The position numbers were made by a program, and so were the translations under genes. Below are positions 54,423 through 64,000 of a DNA stretch of 64,000 nucleotides, piece after piece. The stretch is from Ophioceras dolichostomum (Eukaryota; Ascomycota; Sordariomycetes; Magnaporthales; Ophioceraceae), in contig PYST01000011.1 of NCBI GenBank assembly GCA_003049485.1, forward strand, positions 1-64,000, written 5' to 3'. The notes beneath the pieces are model-generated. The model had not been told where the DNA came from. It was given only the letters and a program-made list of their open reading frames with translations, and did not search any database. The stretch's first letter is position 1; the number at the start of each line of letters is the position of its first letter.

Positions 54423-55101
54423 ATGTCATCATCCGCCTTAGTCCCCGGCGTGCCCATCAACCCAACCCTCCTCCCCGAGTTCCCCTGGTGCGTCCAAGTG
54501 CACACGATCCGCGCCGGCGACACCTGCTGGGACGTCGCGCGCGAGTACCACATCGAGGAGTCGGACCTGCGCACGTGGTCGCCGTACCTGGGGCGCGTCA
54601 CCTGCGAGAACCTCGAGATCGGCGCGAGGCTGTGCGTCGCCGCCTCGAACCTGCCCAGCCTGTTCACCGGGTCGAAGTACACGCCCGCGCCCACGACCAT
54701 CGTCGTCACCGAGTCGACGACCGTGCCCCCGCCGCCCCCTACTACCGCCGTGCCGTCGCCGCAGCCGACCACCCAACAGCCGGGGACCACCCTCACGGCG
54801 CCGCCGAGCCCGACGAGGCCCCCGCCCAGGGCTGAGATCACGTCGTGGCCGTTCACTTACTACTCGCGGTGCTTCCATCGGACGGCTTCGCTTTGCAGGT
54901 ATACCATGCGTCAGAATAATGACAGGGACGTCTATAATGCGGTGGCACCATGGTGAGTTCAGATCCTTTGCCTTTTCTTACACTTTCTACTGGCGCAAGG
55001 TACCACCTACCGCACGCATCTGGATGGTAGTAAAGTGTGCTAACCAACCAACCACGCACAATAGTGATAACCGCTGCGACCAATACCGAACGACCTTGTA
55101 G
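54423..55101 (+). CDS. LysM-domain protein without a visible signal peptide
   Basis: A 188-residue protein with one LysM domain, a fold that binds chitin or related N-acetylglucosamine polymers. Exons are 54423-54952 and 55065-55101; splicing replaces a premature stop with CDNRCDQYRTTL. The LysM is at about residues 23-75: VHTIRAGDTCWDVAREY, then SDLRTWSPYLGR and CENLEIGARLCVA. Three Cys within it and a C-terminal Cys cluster (RCFHRTASLC, CDNRC) suggest disulphides. A Thr/Pro-rich linker (about 85-135) joins the two parts. The N-terminus (MSSSALVPGVPINP) is not a signal peptide, although disulphide-rich LysM proteins are normally secreted. A TAG lies in frame 15 bases upstream, and ACTAG there could be an acceptor, so a signal exon further upstream is possible, but none was found. 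This is a LysM effector-like protein or a fragment of a longer one. Confidence 0.75.
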
Positions 55102-55617
55102 TGGTAGTTCAACGGCTTGGAGAGAAAGCTGCTCACATTCCTTTTTTCCTTTGTTGTGTTTCATTGTGTCCACGATTTGGGGTTGATGGTTGTTGGTATA
55201 GCGATGGTTTCGTTCGGAGTAGCTTGACCAGGAACCAATAACCATTTTTCTCTTCTTCCACGCCGCTGTTTATATCATCTATGCTGTCTCCAACCCTGTG
55301 CAACCGAACATGACGCTGTGCAATTCTGTGAAAAAGGGGGAAGAGAAAGCAAGAAACACGCCTTCTCGCCTATAGAAGACCCGGTAAACTGATCGACCTT
55401 TCCGTCCGTTGGACCTATCATTATTACTTCGTTCATTCCATCATGACTTCGTTCGTGTCGGCCGGTAACCTTCCCAGAATTCTGACCCGCTCCCTCCTTC
55501 TCTATAAGTGTAATTATTATAACCCAAGACCAAGAAAAAAGATATCCAAACCTGACGCCCCGCTCCGTCTTTGCTCACGCTCCGATTCTTCAAACAACAG
55601 AAAACGATACTGTAAGA
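55102..55617. other. Convergent intergenic region
   Basis: Between the 3' ends of the LysM gene and the large disordered protein gene. No gene or repeat recognised. Confidence 0.4.
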
Positions 55618-58416
55618 TTAATATCGCCTCGTCTGGGCCCAGCTCTGCGGCCTCTGCGGCGCGTCGTCGGCCGCGTCACGCGGCGGCCGGATGTACTCAG
55701 CGATGCGTTGCGTGATGCTAGACTGCCGACGGAGGGCCCTCGGCTGCTGCTGCGCCTGTTGCTGCTGAGCGCTCAGCATGTAGCTGTGGCCCGGCGAACC
55801 AGCACCGGCGCCGGCGGCGGTGGTGGCGCCCACATACCCACCCCCACCCCCGTACGACTCGACCGTGTGTCGCCGGCCAGCCGGCCGCTTCTCGCCGGTG
55901 GCGGCGGGGTCCGGCGTCGTCCTCCCCCTGTCGAGCTGTTCGAAACCTCCTCCGGCAGCGCTGGGGTAGTAGCTCGGGGTCCAGCTGGCCCGCTGGCCGG
56001 GGTGGCGCTCCCCGGATCGGCGGGGCTGGGACGACGACGCTGCCTGCTGCGAGGAGCCGCCATAGCCGTATGGCCCGCTGCTGTCCCGCTTCGACCTGCT
56101 GTGTCGGCTGCTGTGCGCGTTGACGGCCGTGGTGCCCGTGCTGAAGTCGCCCTGGACCTCCTCGATGCCATCGAGCGGCGGCGTCCAGGGCTGTTGCTGC
56201 AGCTGGTGGTGCTGCATTGGATACGCGGCTGGTGTCGCTGACGCCGCGCGGGCCTCGTTCTGCGTCAGCTTGCGCCAGAACTTGTCGCGGAGAATCCTGT
56301 CATGCTCTTCGGCGCGTTGGAGGAAGAGCTGGTAGTCCGACGACTGCTCGTCCTCGGGCCTCGCATCGTCAGATTCGGCCTGGTCGGATTTGGCCTGGTC
56401 GGATTGCGTTGTTGGTGGTACCTGTTCCTCTTGTTGTTGCCGTGGCTGGAGTGATGAGGAACGACGCTCGTCGATGTCCGGGCCAGTGCGCTGAGACTGC
56501 ACGGGTGAAGTTGCGTCACACGATGGTGTTAGCGCGGGGCCTGAGCAGGACGCATCCGGAGAAGCGTGTGGCTCGAGCGGATCGGACCTCAGACTGTACG
56601 AATGGCGCTGGTGCTGATGACGTGGTCGCACAGGCAAGCGCTGGTCTTGGGGCTTCTGTTGCTGTTCTTGTTGCTGCTGCTGTTGGTGCTGTGGGCCGGC
56701 CGAGTTGTCCGTGGCCGCATCTAAAAGCCGTGCCGTTGGATCTTCGATCTGGCTGCGCCGTTGTGGTACGACTTGTTGTTGCGCAGCTTGAGAAGCTTGT
56801 GTGACGGGCGCAGTCCGTCCGGAGTTTTCGCCTAGGTTCAATTCATCCTCACCAGGATCAGACGAAATGGGCTCAAGCCGTTCAGCCCGTTCGCGGAAGG
56901 TCGGTGGTGACGCTAGTTGGTCTGCTGCAACGTGGTGATGATAGCCGCTTGTTGTGCGATGCGAAAAGCTCTCGCGATGTCGCGGCGACACGACCATGCG
57001 TGAGAAATCGGCGGCAGCATGCCTGGGCACATATGCGGCGACTGGTGGGCCCTGTCTCTCAGGCTCCGGTCGCTGGCCCGGAAGCGACGGCGGCGCCGAG
57101 AGCCGGAAGCGATCCCTGATGCTGGGTCTCTTCTTCAGTGGCGTCGGCGTTGTGGTCGAATCGCTTCGTTTCCGTGCTGCTGCGGGTGCTTCAGCCGCAG
57201 GTGCTGTACTCGGACGCTGCAGCATTGGCGACGACTCAGCTGATGCTGATGGGACCTGCGCACCAACGGTAACGGGGCCAGCGGTGGTGGGGAGATTCCC
57301 GGTGCGAATCGCCTCAGAATCACGCTTTCTCGAAAATTCTCGGTCTCGCTCTCGTTGCCCTCCCTTCCCTAACAGGTCCTGGTGCTCCGTCGTATTTTCG
57401 TCGTCAAGAGCGACGTATGTCTCCCTGCCAGAATGCTTGCCCGTCGATTTGTTCCGACCGCGTCGGAAGAGGCGTCCAAGAAGGCCTGGCTCTGCAGAGG
57501 GGGAGCTGCCGCTACTAATAGTAGCTTCTTCAGTGCCGGTGACACCGGCAGCGGCAGCGGCGGGGGAGGGGATCGACCCCCTGTTCCCCCTGTCCCCCCT
57601 GCTGCCCTTTTCGTATGTCTTGGAAGCCAGGGTGACTTCGGCGAATCGGGAGTTGGACTTGGTCGTGCTATGGAGCGTGCCAGGGTCGAGGTGGTCGTGG
57701 TGGAGTCGCTCTTGTGGAGGAGGGCTCGTAATGAAGGTCTGCCGCGTCTGTTTCTCGCGCCGTTGCTGCTGCAGATGCAGACCATGGGCCGGTGTAAATG
57801 GGGGCGATGGGGAAGGATCAAGCTTCTGCAGCTCTGGCTGGCGATGCCGTGACAGTGACCGCCTTTTAATCAAAAATTCTTGTTTGCGAGATGTCGGCGG
57901 GTGCGGTTGGCGCAAGGTGCCTGCAGGCGTTGCAGGCGCAGGTGTACAAGTCGGCGGCGGCGCAAGCGAAGCAGGCGAACACAATGGGCCGGGATCTGCG
58001 GCCAGGTCGTAGATGATGGGATAGTTGTATATGGGATTTATGGGATCTATGGGATGGCACGGTTGAGCCGAGGCCGGCAGTGATCGTCGGTGCCAGGATA
58101 ATCGGAGCTTTATGTGTTGTGGTTGACGCTGTGCTTCCAGTGGTTGGTGTGTTTCCTCCAGGCCTTCAGGCCTCGGAGAGAGGCTCCGTGTTGTGTCCTC
58201 GGATTGAATCGCAGACGCAGACTTGGACGCAGATCCTGATGCAGTCGTGTTCCGGGCAACGGCAGCGGCATCATCGTCATAATCGTGACCGGAGAGTCGT
58301 TTGTAAACGCGAAAAAAGGAATCTCTGTTTTCTCGCTTGCGGTGGTGTCGAGAACTCCCTGAACATCTCGTGCCGTCGAGGCCAGCAACGGAATAATTTC
58401 GCTGTGGCGGATCCAT
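55618..58416 (-). CDS. Large intrinsically disordered protein (932 aa), unknown function
   Basis: A single uninterrupted frame for a polar protein that I do not recognise. The whole chain is low in hydrophobic residues and rich in Ser, Pro, Gln, Arg and Gly. Visible landmarks: N-terminal RKRENRDSFFRVYKRLSGHDYDDD; a short Ile/Pro repeat (DPINPIYNYPIIYD) from a DNA tandem repeat near 58020-58060; a basic patch LLGRLFRRGRNK in the middle; a Gln run at about residues 575-590; and a more structured stretch, SDYQLFLQRAEEHDRILRDKFWRKLTQNEARA, probably helical and the best conserved candidate. The C-terminus is Gly/Ala/Gln-rich and ends QSWAQTRRY. No signal peptide, membrane helix or catalytic motif. 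Length without a stop in GC-rich DNA and codon bias support it as a real gene. A scaffold or regulator role is conjecture. Confidence 0.75.
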   Translation of the reverse strand: MDPPQRNYSVAGLDGTRCSGSSRHHRKRENRDSFFRVYKRLSGHDYDDDAAAVARNTTASGSASKSASAIQSEDTTRSLSPRPEGLEETHQPLEAQRQPQHIKLRLSWHRRSLPASAQPCHPIDPINPIYNYPIIYDLAADPGPLCSPASLAPPPTCTPAPATPAGTLRQPHPPTSRKQEFLIKRRSLSRHRQPELQKLDPSPSPPFTPAHGLHLQQQRREKQTRQTFITSPPPQERLHHDHLDPGTLHSTTKSNSRFAEVTLASKTYEKGSRGDRGNRGSIPSPAAAAAGVTGTEEATISSGSSPSAEPGLLGRLFRRGRNKSTGKHSGRETYVALDDENTTEHQDLLGKGGQRERDREFSRKRDSEAIRTGNLPTTAGPVTVGAQVPSASAESSPMLQRPSTAPAAEAPAAARKRSDSTTTPTPLKKRPSIRDRFRLSAPPSLPGQRPEPERQGPPVAAYVPRHAAADFSRMVVSPRHRESFSHRTTSGYHHHVAADQLASPPTFRERAERLEPISSDPGEDELNLGENSGRTAPVTQASQAAQQQVVPQRRSQIEDPTARLLDAATDNSAGPQHQQQQQQEQQQKPQDQRLPVRPRHQHQRHSYSLRSDPLEPHASPDASCSGPALTPSCDATSPVQSQRTGPDIDERRSSSLQPRQQQEEQVPPTTQSDQAKSDQAESDDARPEDEQSSDYQLFLQRAEEHDRILRDKFWRKLTQNEARAASATPAAYPMQHHQLQQQPWTPPLDGIEEVQGDFSTGTTAVNAHSSRHSRSKRDSSGPYGYGGSSQQAASSSQPRRSGERHPGQRASWTPSYYPSAAGGGFEQLDRGRTTPDPAATGEKRPAGRRHTVESYGGGGGYVGATTAAGAGAGSPGHSYMLSAQQQQAQQQPRALRRQSSITQRIAEYIRPPRDAADDAPQRPQSWAQTRRY

Positions 58417-61298
58417 GTTGCCAGTATTTCCAGCGTTCCAGTCTCCAAAGCTCAGAGGGACAGGCGGGTGGGGCGCCCCAGAGAGTCTATGTCAAATGGG
58501 AGAGGCTCAATGAGCATCATGCAATGAACTGCAGGTTCGCTAACCGTTTCTTCTCGCGAATGAAAGGCCTGGGATGAGAGGAAAGCTACAGCTGAGTGTC
58601 ACCCACCCTACACGGGCTGGATGCGTTGAGATCAACAGGGAGAACAAGGCCTGACCTGCTTAGAGGGATCTTGCACCAGGGGGGAGCTTGCCAGCTGGCT
58701 TGCTGACCGGTCTAATGTTTTGTCAAGCTTCGCCAGCTCCAAGAGCAGAGAATGGACCTCCTGTCAAAATTTCCCATGCCTCCAAGATGGGGGATGTCGC
58801 AGATTAAAATCATCACAAATTGAGGGAGCAGGTCGGTCGGCTCCCAGCCAGGTGCTAAAGCTTTGCACCACGGCGGCCAGGGCAGTAGCTAGTGCGTGCT
58901 CTGGGCAGTAGTCCGCCCAAGCTAGCTGCAGCCACCAGACCACGCAAGAACTATTGTCCAATAGACTGGCGCTAGTGCGGACACATTCGATTTTTCGTGC
59001 GGCATCATGATCATGGGTCATGTCGGCTGGTAGGCAGCTCCGAGGGCGAGCGGGGTTGCTCGTCCCTCTCTCTCCCTGCCTCCCTCCCTCACTCCCTCAC
59101 TCGCACAGTCGTTCCCTCGGCGGGCGGTGTACCCACTCTCCCACCCAGCATGGGAAGAGAGAGGACAGAGCACAGAGCAGAACGGCTTTTCGAGAACCCA
59201 ACGAGACGGCCAGCTGCCTGCCCAGCAAGCTCAGCTGATGATCACAGGACTCCGCAGTGTCGGGGACGACCCTGCCACAATGCCCTACAAAGCCCAATAT
59301 GGACAGGCCTTTGTTCGTCAGTCCCCACATGAGGCGCCGGCGGAATGGTTTGACTTGCGAATCCTGACATGGGTATGTTCGGTCGTCGCCGACCTCCCAA
59401 TTCGGACGGGTGTGGAGAGAGTTGACGGTCTCTTTCTTCGCTCTAATAACCGACGTCGTTGTCGACCGCTTCATCCCTTTCCGATGTCTTCTCTCAGACC
59501 TCGTCTCGAAAGCAGTCTGTCAGAACTGCTACTGGCATGGCCCAACACGAGCTGCCGCGTGCACTCTTGTGTGCTTTGTCTGGTCGTAGGTGGCTTTCAA
59601 TGAAACTTACGTCACCGTGCAGCCCCTCCAAGCAGGCGGGTGCCGTGGTCCAGGAGGGGCTCTCGGTGCTTTTTGACAGCTACAATCCTTGGCGGTTCTC
59701 CAATGCCGCCTTCACGCGCCTCTATCGGAGTCCGCCACCGGACCAATCCTCTTCTTCTCCCTCACAACACTTGCTGCATCCAACCACCGAGGCAAGGGAT
59801 TCGTTCAGCGCAGTCCCTATTGAAGAGAAATTGCCTCTTTCGCCGCAAGGAAGCAGTACGGGCACAAATTGGATTTGTGTCTCAAAAAAAGGAACTGCAT
59901 TGTCCTACATCCACACACGCTCTGGAACATTGGGCTGCTGCACAGCAGGTGAGTTGACTCACATTTCGACCGCCGGAAAGAATGTCCGTGACTCCCGGTG
60001 TCTTGCTCAATGCCCCTCTCCGATGCTCTCAAGGGAGGAGTGTTTTGGAAACCATTGCGAGTATGCGGGTCTCCTGCGTGTCTCCTGCGTTGGTGGCGTC
60101 GCGCACGGTTCATGCAGGCGGGCAGTTCTTTGTCCCCACGAACGCCCTCTCTTCTTAGCACTATGAGCCCAGAGCTCACTCAACAGGCAGTCCTCGGAGT
60201 TGCTTCCAGCAGTGAAGCCCGAGAATAAAAAGGAGAAAACCCAAAACCGAAACGGCCGTTAGGCCCTTAGGTCAGAAAGCCCTCGTCAGAAGTGACAGAC
60301 CGCGTCCCAGTACCAGCACGCTGGTTGGCTGTCAGCTTGGCCCTCGAAGCGAGTTCCTTTTCAACACTAACACCGGACGTCAACGGTGGTTGGCTGTCAG
60401 AATCGATAATTCTCACGCTGAGCACTTTTTTCCCCGCGCTATCTCTCTTTCGTCGATTCCACTACGCTACGCAGAGGGCCTAGACACGTTGCCAAGGAGG
60501 CTGAAAAACAGAACTCCTGTCTTGACCAATCACTGGGGACTGACCACCCTCTCGAGACAGCTACCGAGTCGAGCCACGCATCCTCGCAAGTCTTCGACCG
60601 AAGGACAACCCAAATCTTGTTTTGGTCGAGAACTTCTTGGTCAGGCTCGGCCAAATCCGAACGTGCGCTGGCTGGGCTTGTTTCATGCAGCCCAATCCAT
60701 CTAACGAAGGGGTTCAGAGCCTCTGAGGCTCTGCTGTGGTGTTCACTCCCGAGAGATTGCTGACCCGTCAGCGCGGAGATGCAGGACTGACATGATACTG
60801 CAAGTAGAGCTGAAAAAAATCTAGAAGGGCCGGAAGGTGCGGCTCGACTTTCGGCGGTAAGCATGGGAGAAGCCACATGAAAGTCATCTCTTACTAGCAC
60901 TGCACGGCGCAAACTCAAGAAGGCTTTCGGGGCTCTCGGTTTTGGCCGACTTTCTGAAACTAACGATGGCCTCTCTTGCTAGTGCAGATTGCGAGGCGTC
61001 AACTACTTGTTACGCGGCCTCTATTTCCCTTGAAAGCATTGAGATGGCTGAACAGCAGCAGCTAGACACGTGGTCGAATTCTGAGAAATTTGGCTGCCCA
61101 GTGGCTTTGGACCATTCATATTTGACGGAAGGAATAAGGAGATGTATAGAAGCTACACGAGGGAAAAAAACCCACGTGGTTGACAGCATCCCAACCTCCA
61201 ACACGACGATGGAGCTGTGGTCACTATTGCGTGTTTGCATCCCCCATCGGCTACTTTCCTATTACCCCATATGAATACCGAGCCAGTTCAAGGTTGGT
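58417..61298. other. Gene-poor interval
   Basis: About 2.9 kb. A tandem CTCCCT-rich tract lies at about 59069-59105. A plus-strand frame at 59536-60166 is open for about 210 codons but shows no motif, no intron logic and unusual composition, so I do not call it. No RNA or mobile element was recognised before the 5S gene. Confidence 0.4.
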
Positions 61299-61417
61299 AC
61301 ATACGACCATATGCAGTAGAATACACGGGATCCCGTCCGCTCTCCCCTAGTTAAGCTACTGACAGCCGGACTAGTACTCAGGTGGGTGACCACTGGGGAA
61401 TCCCTGGTGTTGTATGT
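61299..61417 (+). rRNA. 5S ribosomal RNA
   Basis: A 119-base sequence with the fungal 5S termini ACATACGACC and GGTGTTGTATGT, which pair as helix I. Internal conserved segments include GGGATCCCGTCCGCTCTCCC, GTTAAGC and GGTGGGTGACCAC, corresponding to the Pol III internal control region and the 3' arm. The CAGTAG and CTACTG segments pair in helix III. It is followed by a T-run. Dispersed single 5S genes away from the rDNA repeat are normal in filamentous ascomycetes. No obvious disabling change; it could still be one of several sequence variants. Confidence 0.93.
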
Positions 61418-61425
61418 TTTTTTTT
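61417..61425 (+). terminator. RNA polymerase III terminator of the 5S gene
   Basis: A run of nine T directly after the 5S rRNA end, the standard Pol III stop signal. Confidence 0.85.
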
Positions 61426-61641
61426 GGCGTCTCTTTGCCTTTTTGCACTCCTTTTGCTTTTTTATAAACTTGCGGCTAGCTCAGGCCTCGTAAAAAATCG
61501 AAGTTTCGAGTGAAACTATATACATATACACCCTTGAACCGCCAGTTCTGTTTGTTAATATCCTCTATTAGCGACGTCCTCCACTGACGTCAATGCAACT
61601 TTGCTGGTCTTTGCTGGTCCATAACCTACGTCACACTCTAA

Positions 61642-63392
61642 TTACTCCCACCAGGCCATTTCGGGGAGATACGAGTCCCTCCAAGTCTTCGTCAAGTCAA
61701 ACGCGTCGTTGTCGGCCGAGCAGTTCAGGCCCTCGGCGGGGAGCTCTCCGTCCCGGAAGTAGGCGCGGATGGCCTTGGCCGTGCAGACCGAAGGGTGGCC
61801 GAGGGTGCCGTGGCCTATGCCGCCGTGCACGAGGACGGCCGAGCCCGCGAAGACGGCGCTGTTGTTGTACGCGTTGGCGATGGGCGTGACGGGGTCGTAC
61901 CTAGGGCCGACGAAGAGCATCGGGTTCGCCGTCCGGATCGTCTCCGCGCCGCTCCAGTTGCTCCTCTCGTAGCCGCCCTTGGCGTGGTACGGCCACTGGG
62001 CGCAGAGGTAGAGCACGTTGTTGGGCACCTCACCGAGCGCCTTGGAGACGCCCGCCAGCTCCGAGCTGACGGCGAGCGCCTCCGAGAAGGAGGAGGTGCG
62101 CGCGTGCTTGTCGCTGCAGAAGATGCCGAACACGGACTCGTCCTTGAGGTTGCTCAGGGTGTCGGTGACTTTGGCGAGGGGGATCCAGATGGCCGCGATG
62201 GCGGTCAGGTTGCGTTCGGGGGCTGGCACGAAGAGCTCGCTGAGGAGGACGGAAAAGGTGGGCCAGAGGGGGTTTCCGTACAGGATGGAGCGGAGGGCTA
62301 GCTTGAAGGCCGAGGCGTCGAGGACCGTGGCTTGGCCGAGGGGGATGGGCAGGCTGCGCAGCTCGTCCATGAGATCGTACAGCTTGGCGTTGAGCACGTC
62401 GGCGGACTCGTTGCGGGAGGACAGGGCGCAGAGGCCCGGTCCGGCCCTGACGCATCGGTCGAAGTAGTCTTTGACGGCCTTGTCGACGTCGCTCCACCAG
62501 ATCGTGTCCCAGCCGTTGTACCACTGGACGATGTTGACGTTGCCGTCGAGCATCACGCGGCCCATCTTCTCCGGGTACATGGCGGCGAGGGTCACGCCGA
62601 GGACGGTGCCGTAGGACAGGCCCCAGTAGTTGACCAGGGCGTCTGGGCCCTCGAGGGCGTCCTTCAGCTGCATCAGGTCGCGGACCGTGTAGCCCGTGCC
62701 GATGAGCTCGCCGATCTCAGACGCGCTCTCCGGGGAGTTGAGACAGTCGTTGGCCATGTTGCCGGCCGAAGCCCACATGCGTGCCAGGGCAGTCCTCTCC
62801 TTGGGGCCAAAGGCGTCGTTCACGCGGTGCTTGTTCATGATCGCCACCCTTTCCGCGTCGTTGTAGCACTTGAACGGTGTGACGTTGGCAACACCCCTGA
62901 AATATGTGTCCTTGTTAGCGTTGATAGTACTAGTAGCTTAAAGGCCCTTGTCTCACGAGCTATCAAAGGAGTTGCCCCATGAACTTAAGTTGCTTACCGG
63001 GGGTCCCACGTGACGAGATCGTATGTTCCCCCTGTCGTGACGAGAAGCTGCTCGGCAACGGACACCAGCGTCATACGGTCTTCGAAGCCGGGCCCGCCAA
63101 AGTTGAAGTAGATGATGCCCTGAGACTTGCCGTTGACGGCGGGTATACGGATCACCGGGATGTTGAACGTCTTGTCGACAGAGGTGTCGAGGTAGTCGAG
63201 CGGAGCGCTAAAGCTGCTGCATTGATACGTGAAATTGACGACCGGGGCAGCCGTAGTTTCAACCCCGGAAGCGAACTCACACGGCCCCCAGTTGAGTAGG
63301 GGACTGCTCGAGTTTGTTCGAGCAGGAGCGGCCAGTGCGGAAAGCACCCTGCCGGCGAGGGCCAGTGACGCGATGGCAATTTGGAAGAGCAT
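61642..63392 (-). CDS. Secreted alpha/beta hydrolase, tripeptidyl aminopeptidase-like (peptidase S33)
   Basis: A 549-residue secreted hydrolase of the S33 / TAP-like group, which removes N-terminal residues or short peptides. Exons are 63392-62998 and 62896-61642, joined across the conserved WDPRG segment (TYDLVTWDPR then GVANVTPFKC). Signal peptide about 1-22. Oxyanion region FNFGGPGFED; nucleophile Ser226 in YWGLSYGTVLG; acid Asp in FVGPRYDPVTP; catalytic His in GIGHGTLGHPS. The TAP-like C-terminal domain carries the last two. Several N-x-S/T sequons and Cys residues fit secretion. The frame downstream of Ser is uninterrupted and the C-terminus (YLPEMAWWE) is close to the family's normal end. 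The 101-base intron has a GTAAGC donor and TTTCAG acceptor. Substrate preference is inferred from family only. Confidence 0.92.
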
Positions 63393-64000
63393 GGTAGAGA
63401 TGGTTCCCGAGCTGGTGAGAGTGATGAGTGATGAGTGGGTGGGAAAATTGTGCAGATGTTAGACGATGAGTCGAAACTGGGTTTTATAGATTTTGATTCC
63501 CGTAAGTACTCGGTGCAATCAACGACTATTCTACTACTACTACTGGGATTGGTACCTACCATCTACTCATGCATAGTTCTCTTGTAGGGTTGGGGAGGGA
63601 ATTTCCGCAGCCGTGACAACTCTACGTGTGGCATTTCGCCGGCGTGCCGTCACCTCGACCATATTCTCAGCCACTGAAGCCATCTCAGTCCTCAGGGCTC
63701 CCCAGTAACAAGTTCGGTGCGGAATCTTCCCGCTCGACGATCTTCGGCGATTGGCACTGGCCGGGCAATCCTCAATGGGGATAGCGTAATACGAGACCCA
63801 TCGCATTTTAAGGCTGTGCCGTCCACTTGGCTTTGACACCACGATGCCACCTTAGGCTGCAGCCAAATAACAGGCACCAGCTAAGCGACATAAGCACGGT
63901 CCTACATACATACGCAGGAGCCATATAAGCAGGTAGCAACTAAGTGTCACCTAACGCTCCAGTCTAATTACTAGTATTGCATACCGGCTTAGACGTTTTA
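63393..64000. promoter_or_regulatory. Upstream region of the S33 hydrolase gene
   Basis: No further gene seen up to the window end. The proximal part contains the TATA box and leader; the distal part has only short frames without motifs. Confidence 0.4.
63481..63488 (-). promoter_or_regulatory. TATA box of the S33 hydrolase gene
   Basis: On the minus strand this reads TATAAAAC, about 90 bases upstream of the ATG at 63392. Confidence 0.6.

Noticed and set aside
56217..58012. Plus-strand frames opposite the disordered protein gene
   Set aside because: Shadow frames. Codon bias and the ATG context favour the minus-strand gene.
59536..60166. Plus-strand frame of about 210 codons
   Set aside because: No motif, no introns and unusual amino-acid mix; the annotated upstream start is not ATG. 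Kept out for lack of support.
1..64000. CRISPR arrays, prophage or bacterial operon features
   Set aside because: The window is fungal, with spliced genes throughout; no direct-repeat array or bacterial-type signals were seen.

Overview
The window is nuclear DNA of a filamentous ascomycete (Pezizomycotina, most likely a Sordariomycete). Evidence: short GT-AG introns of about 50 to 195 bases with GTRAGT-type donors, GC-rich third codon positions, a lone dispersed 5S rRNA gene, and families typical of these fungi (DUF3632, UstYa/DUF3328, Pth11-like rhodopsin-fold receptor, GH7, GH131, sedolisin). Species cannot be named from the sequence alone. I resolved 23 protein-coding genes, one 5S rRNA gene and one probable gene relic. 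Exon structures were deduced by hand from splice signals, reading-frame continuity and family conservation.

Layout. 0.6-10.3 kb: MFS transporter, DUF3632 protein, a secreted RNase T1-type ribonuclease with a GPI-like tail, a single-pass Cys-rich surface protein and a UstYa-type oxidase. 10.3-13.3 kb: gene-poor, with a sequencing gap inside a poly-G run and a cluster of perfect hairpins. 13.3-28.8 kb: M43 metalloprotease, GABA transaminase, a small unknown protein, Pmp3, secreted alpha-carbonic anhydrase, a GH7 cellobiohydrolase without CBM1, and a Q-rich unknown protein. 31.5-37 kb: Ulp1-type SUMO protease with an N-terminal SUMO-interacting motif and duplicated flanking sequence, a gene relic, a divergent ELO elongase, and a second Cys-rich single-pass surface protein. 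37-40.7 kb: gene desert. 40.7-58.4 kb: Pth11-like receptor, Hst3/Hst4-type sirtuin with a long ER/K helix, redox-dead thioredoxin-fold protein, GH131 glucanase, sedolisin, LysM protein without a signal peptide, and a 932-aa disordered protein. 58.4-64 kb: 5S rRNA gene and a secreted S33 alpha/beta hydrolase.

How the genes work together. The window is an ordinary mosaic, not an obvious biosynthetic cluster. A recurrent theme is the extracellular interface: six secreted hydrolases (RNase, M43, GH7, GH131, S53, S33), a secreted carbonic anhydrase, two stalked Cys-rich surface proteins, one receptor and one transporter. Two genes concern protein or chromatin modification (SUMO protease, sirtuin). 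The UstYa gene has no recognisable partner or RiPP precursor nearby. No complete transposon, CRISPR array or tRNA gene was recognised.
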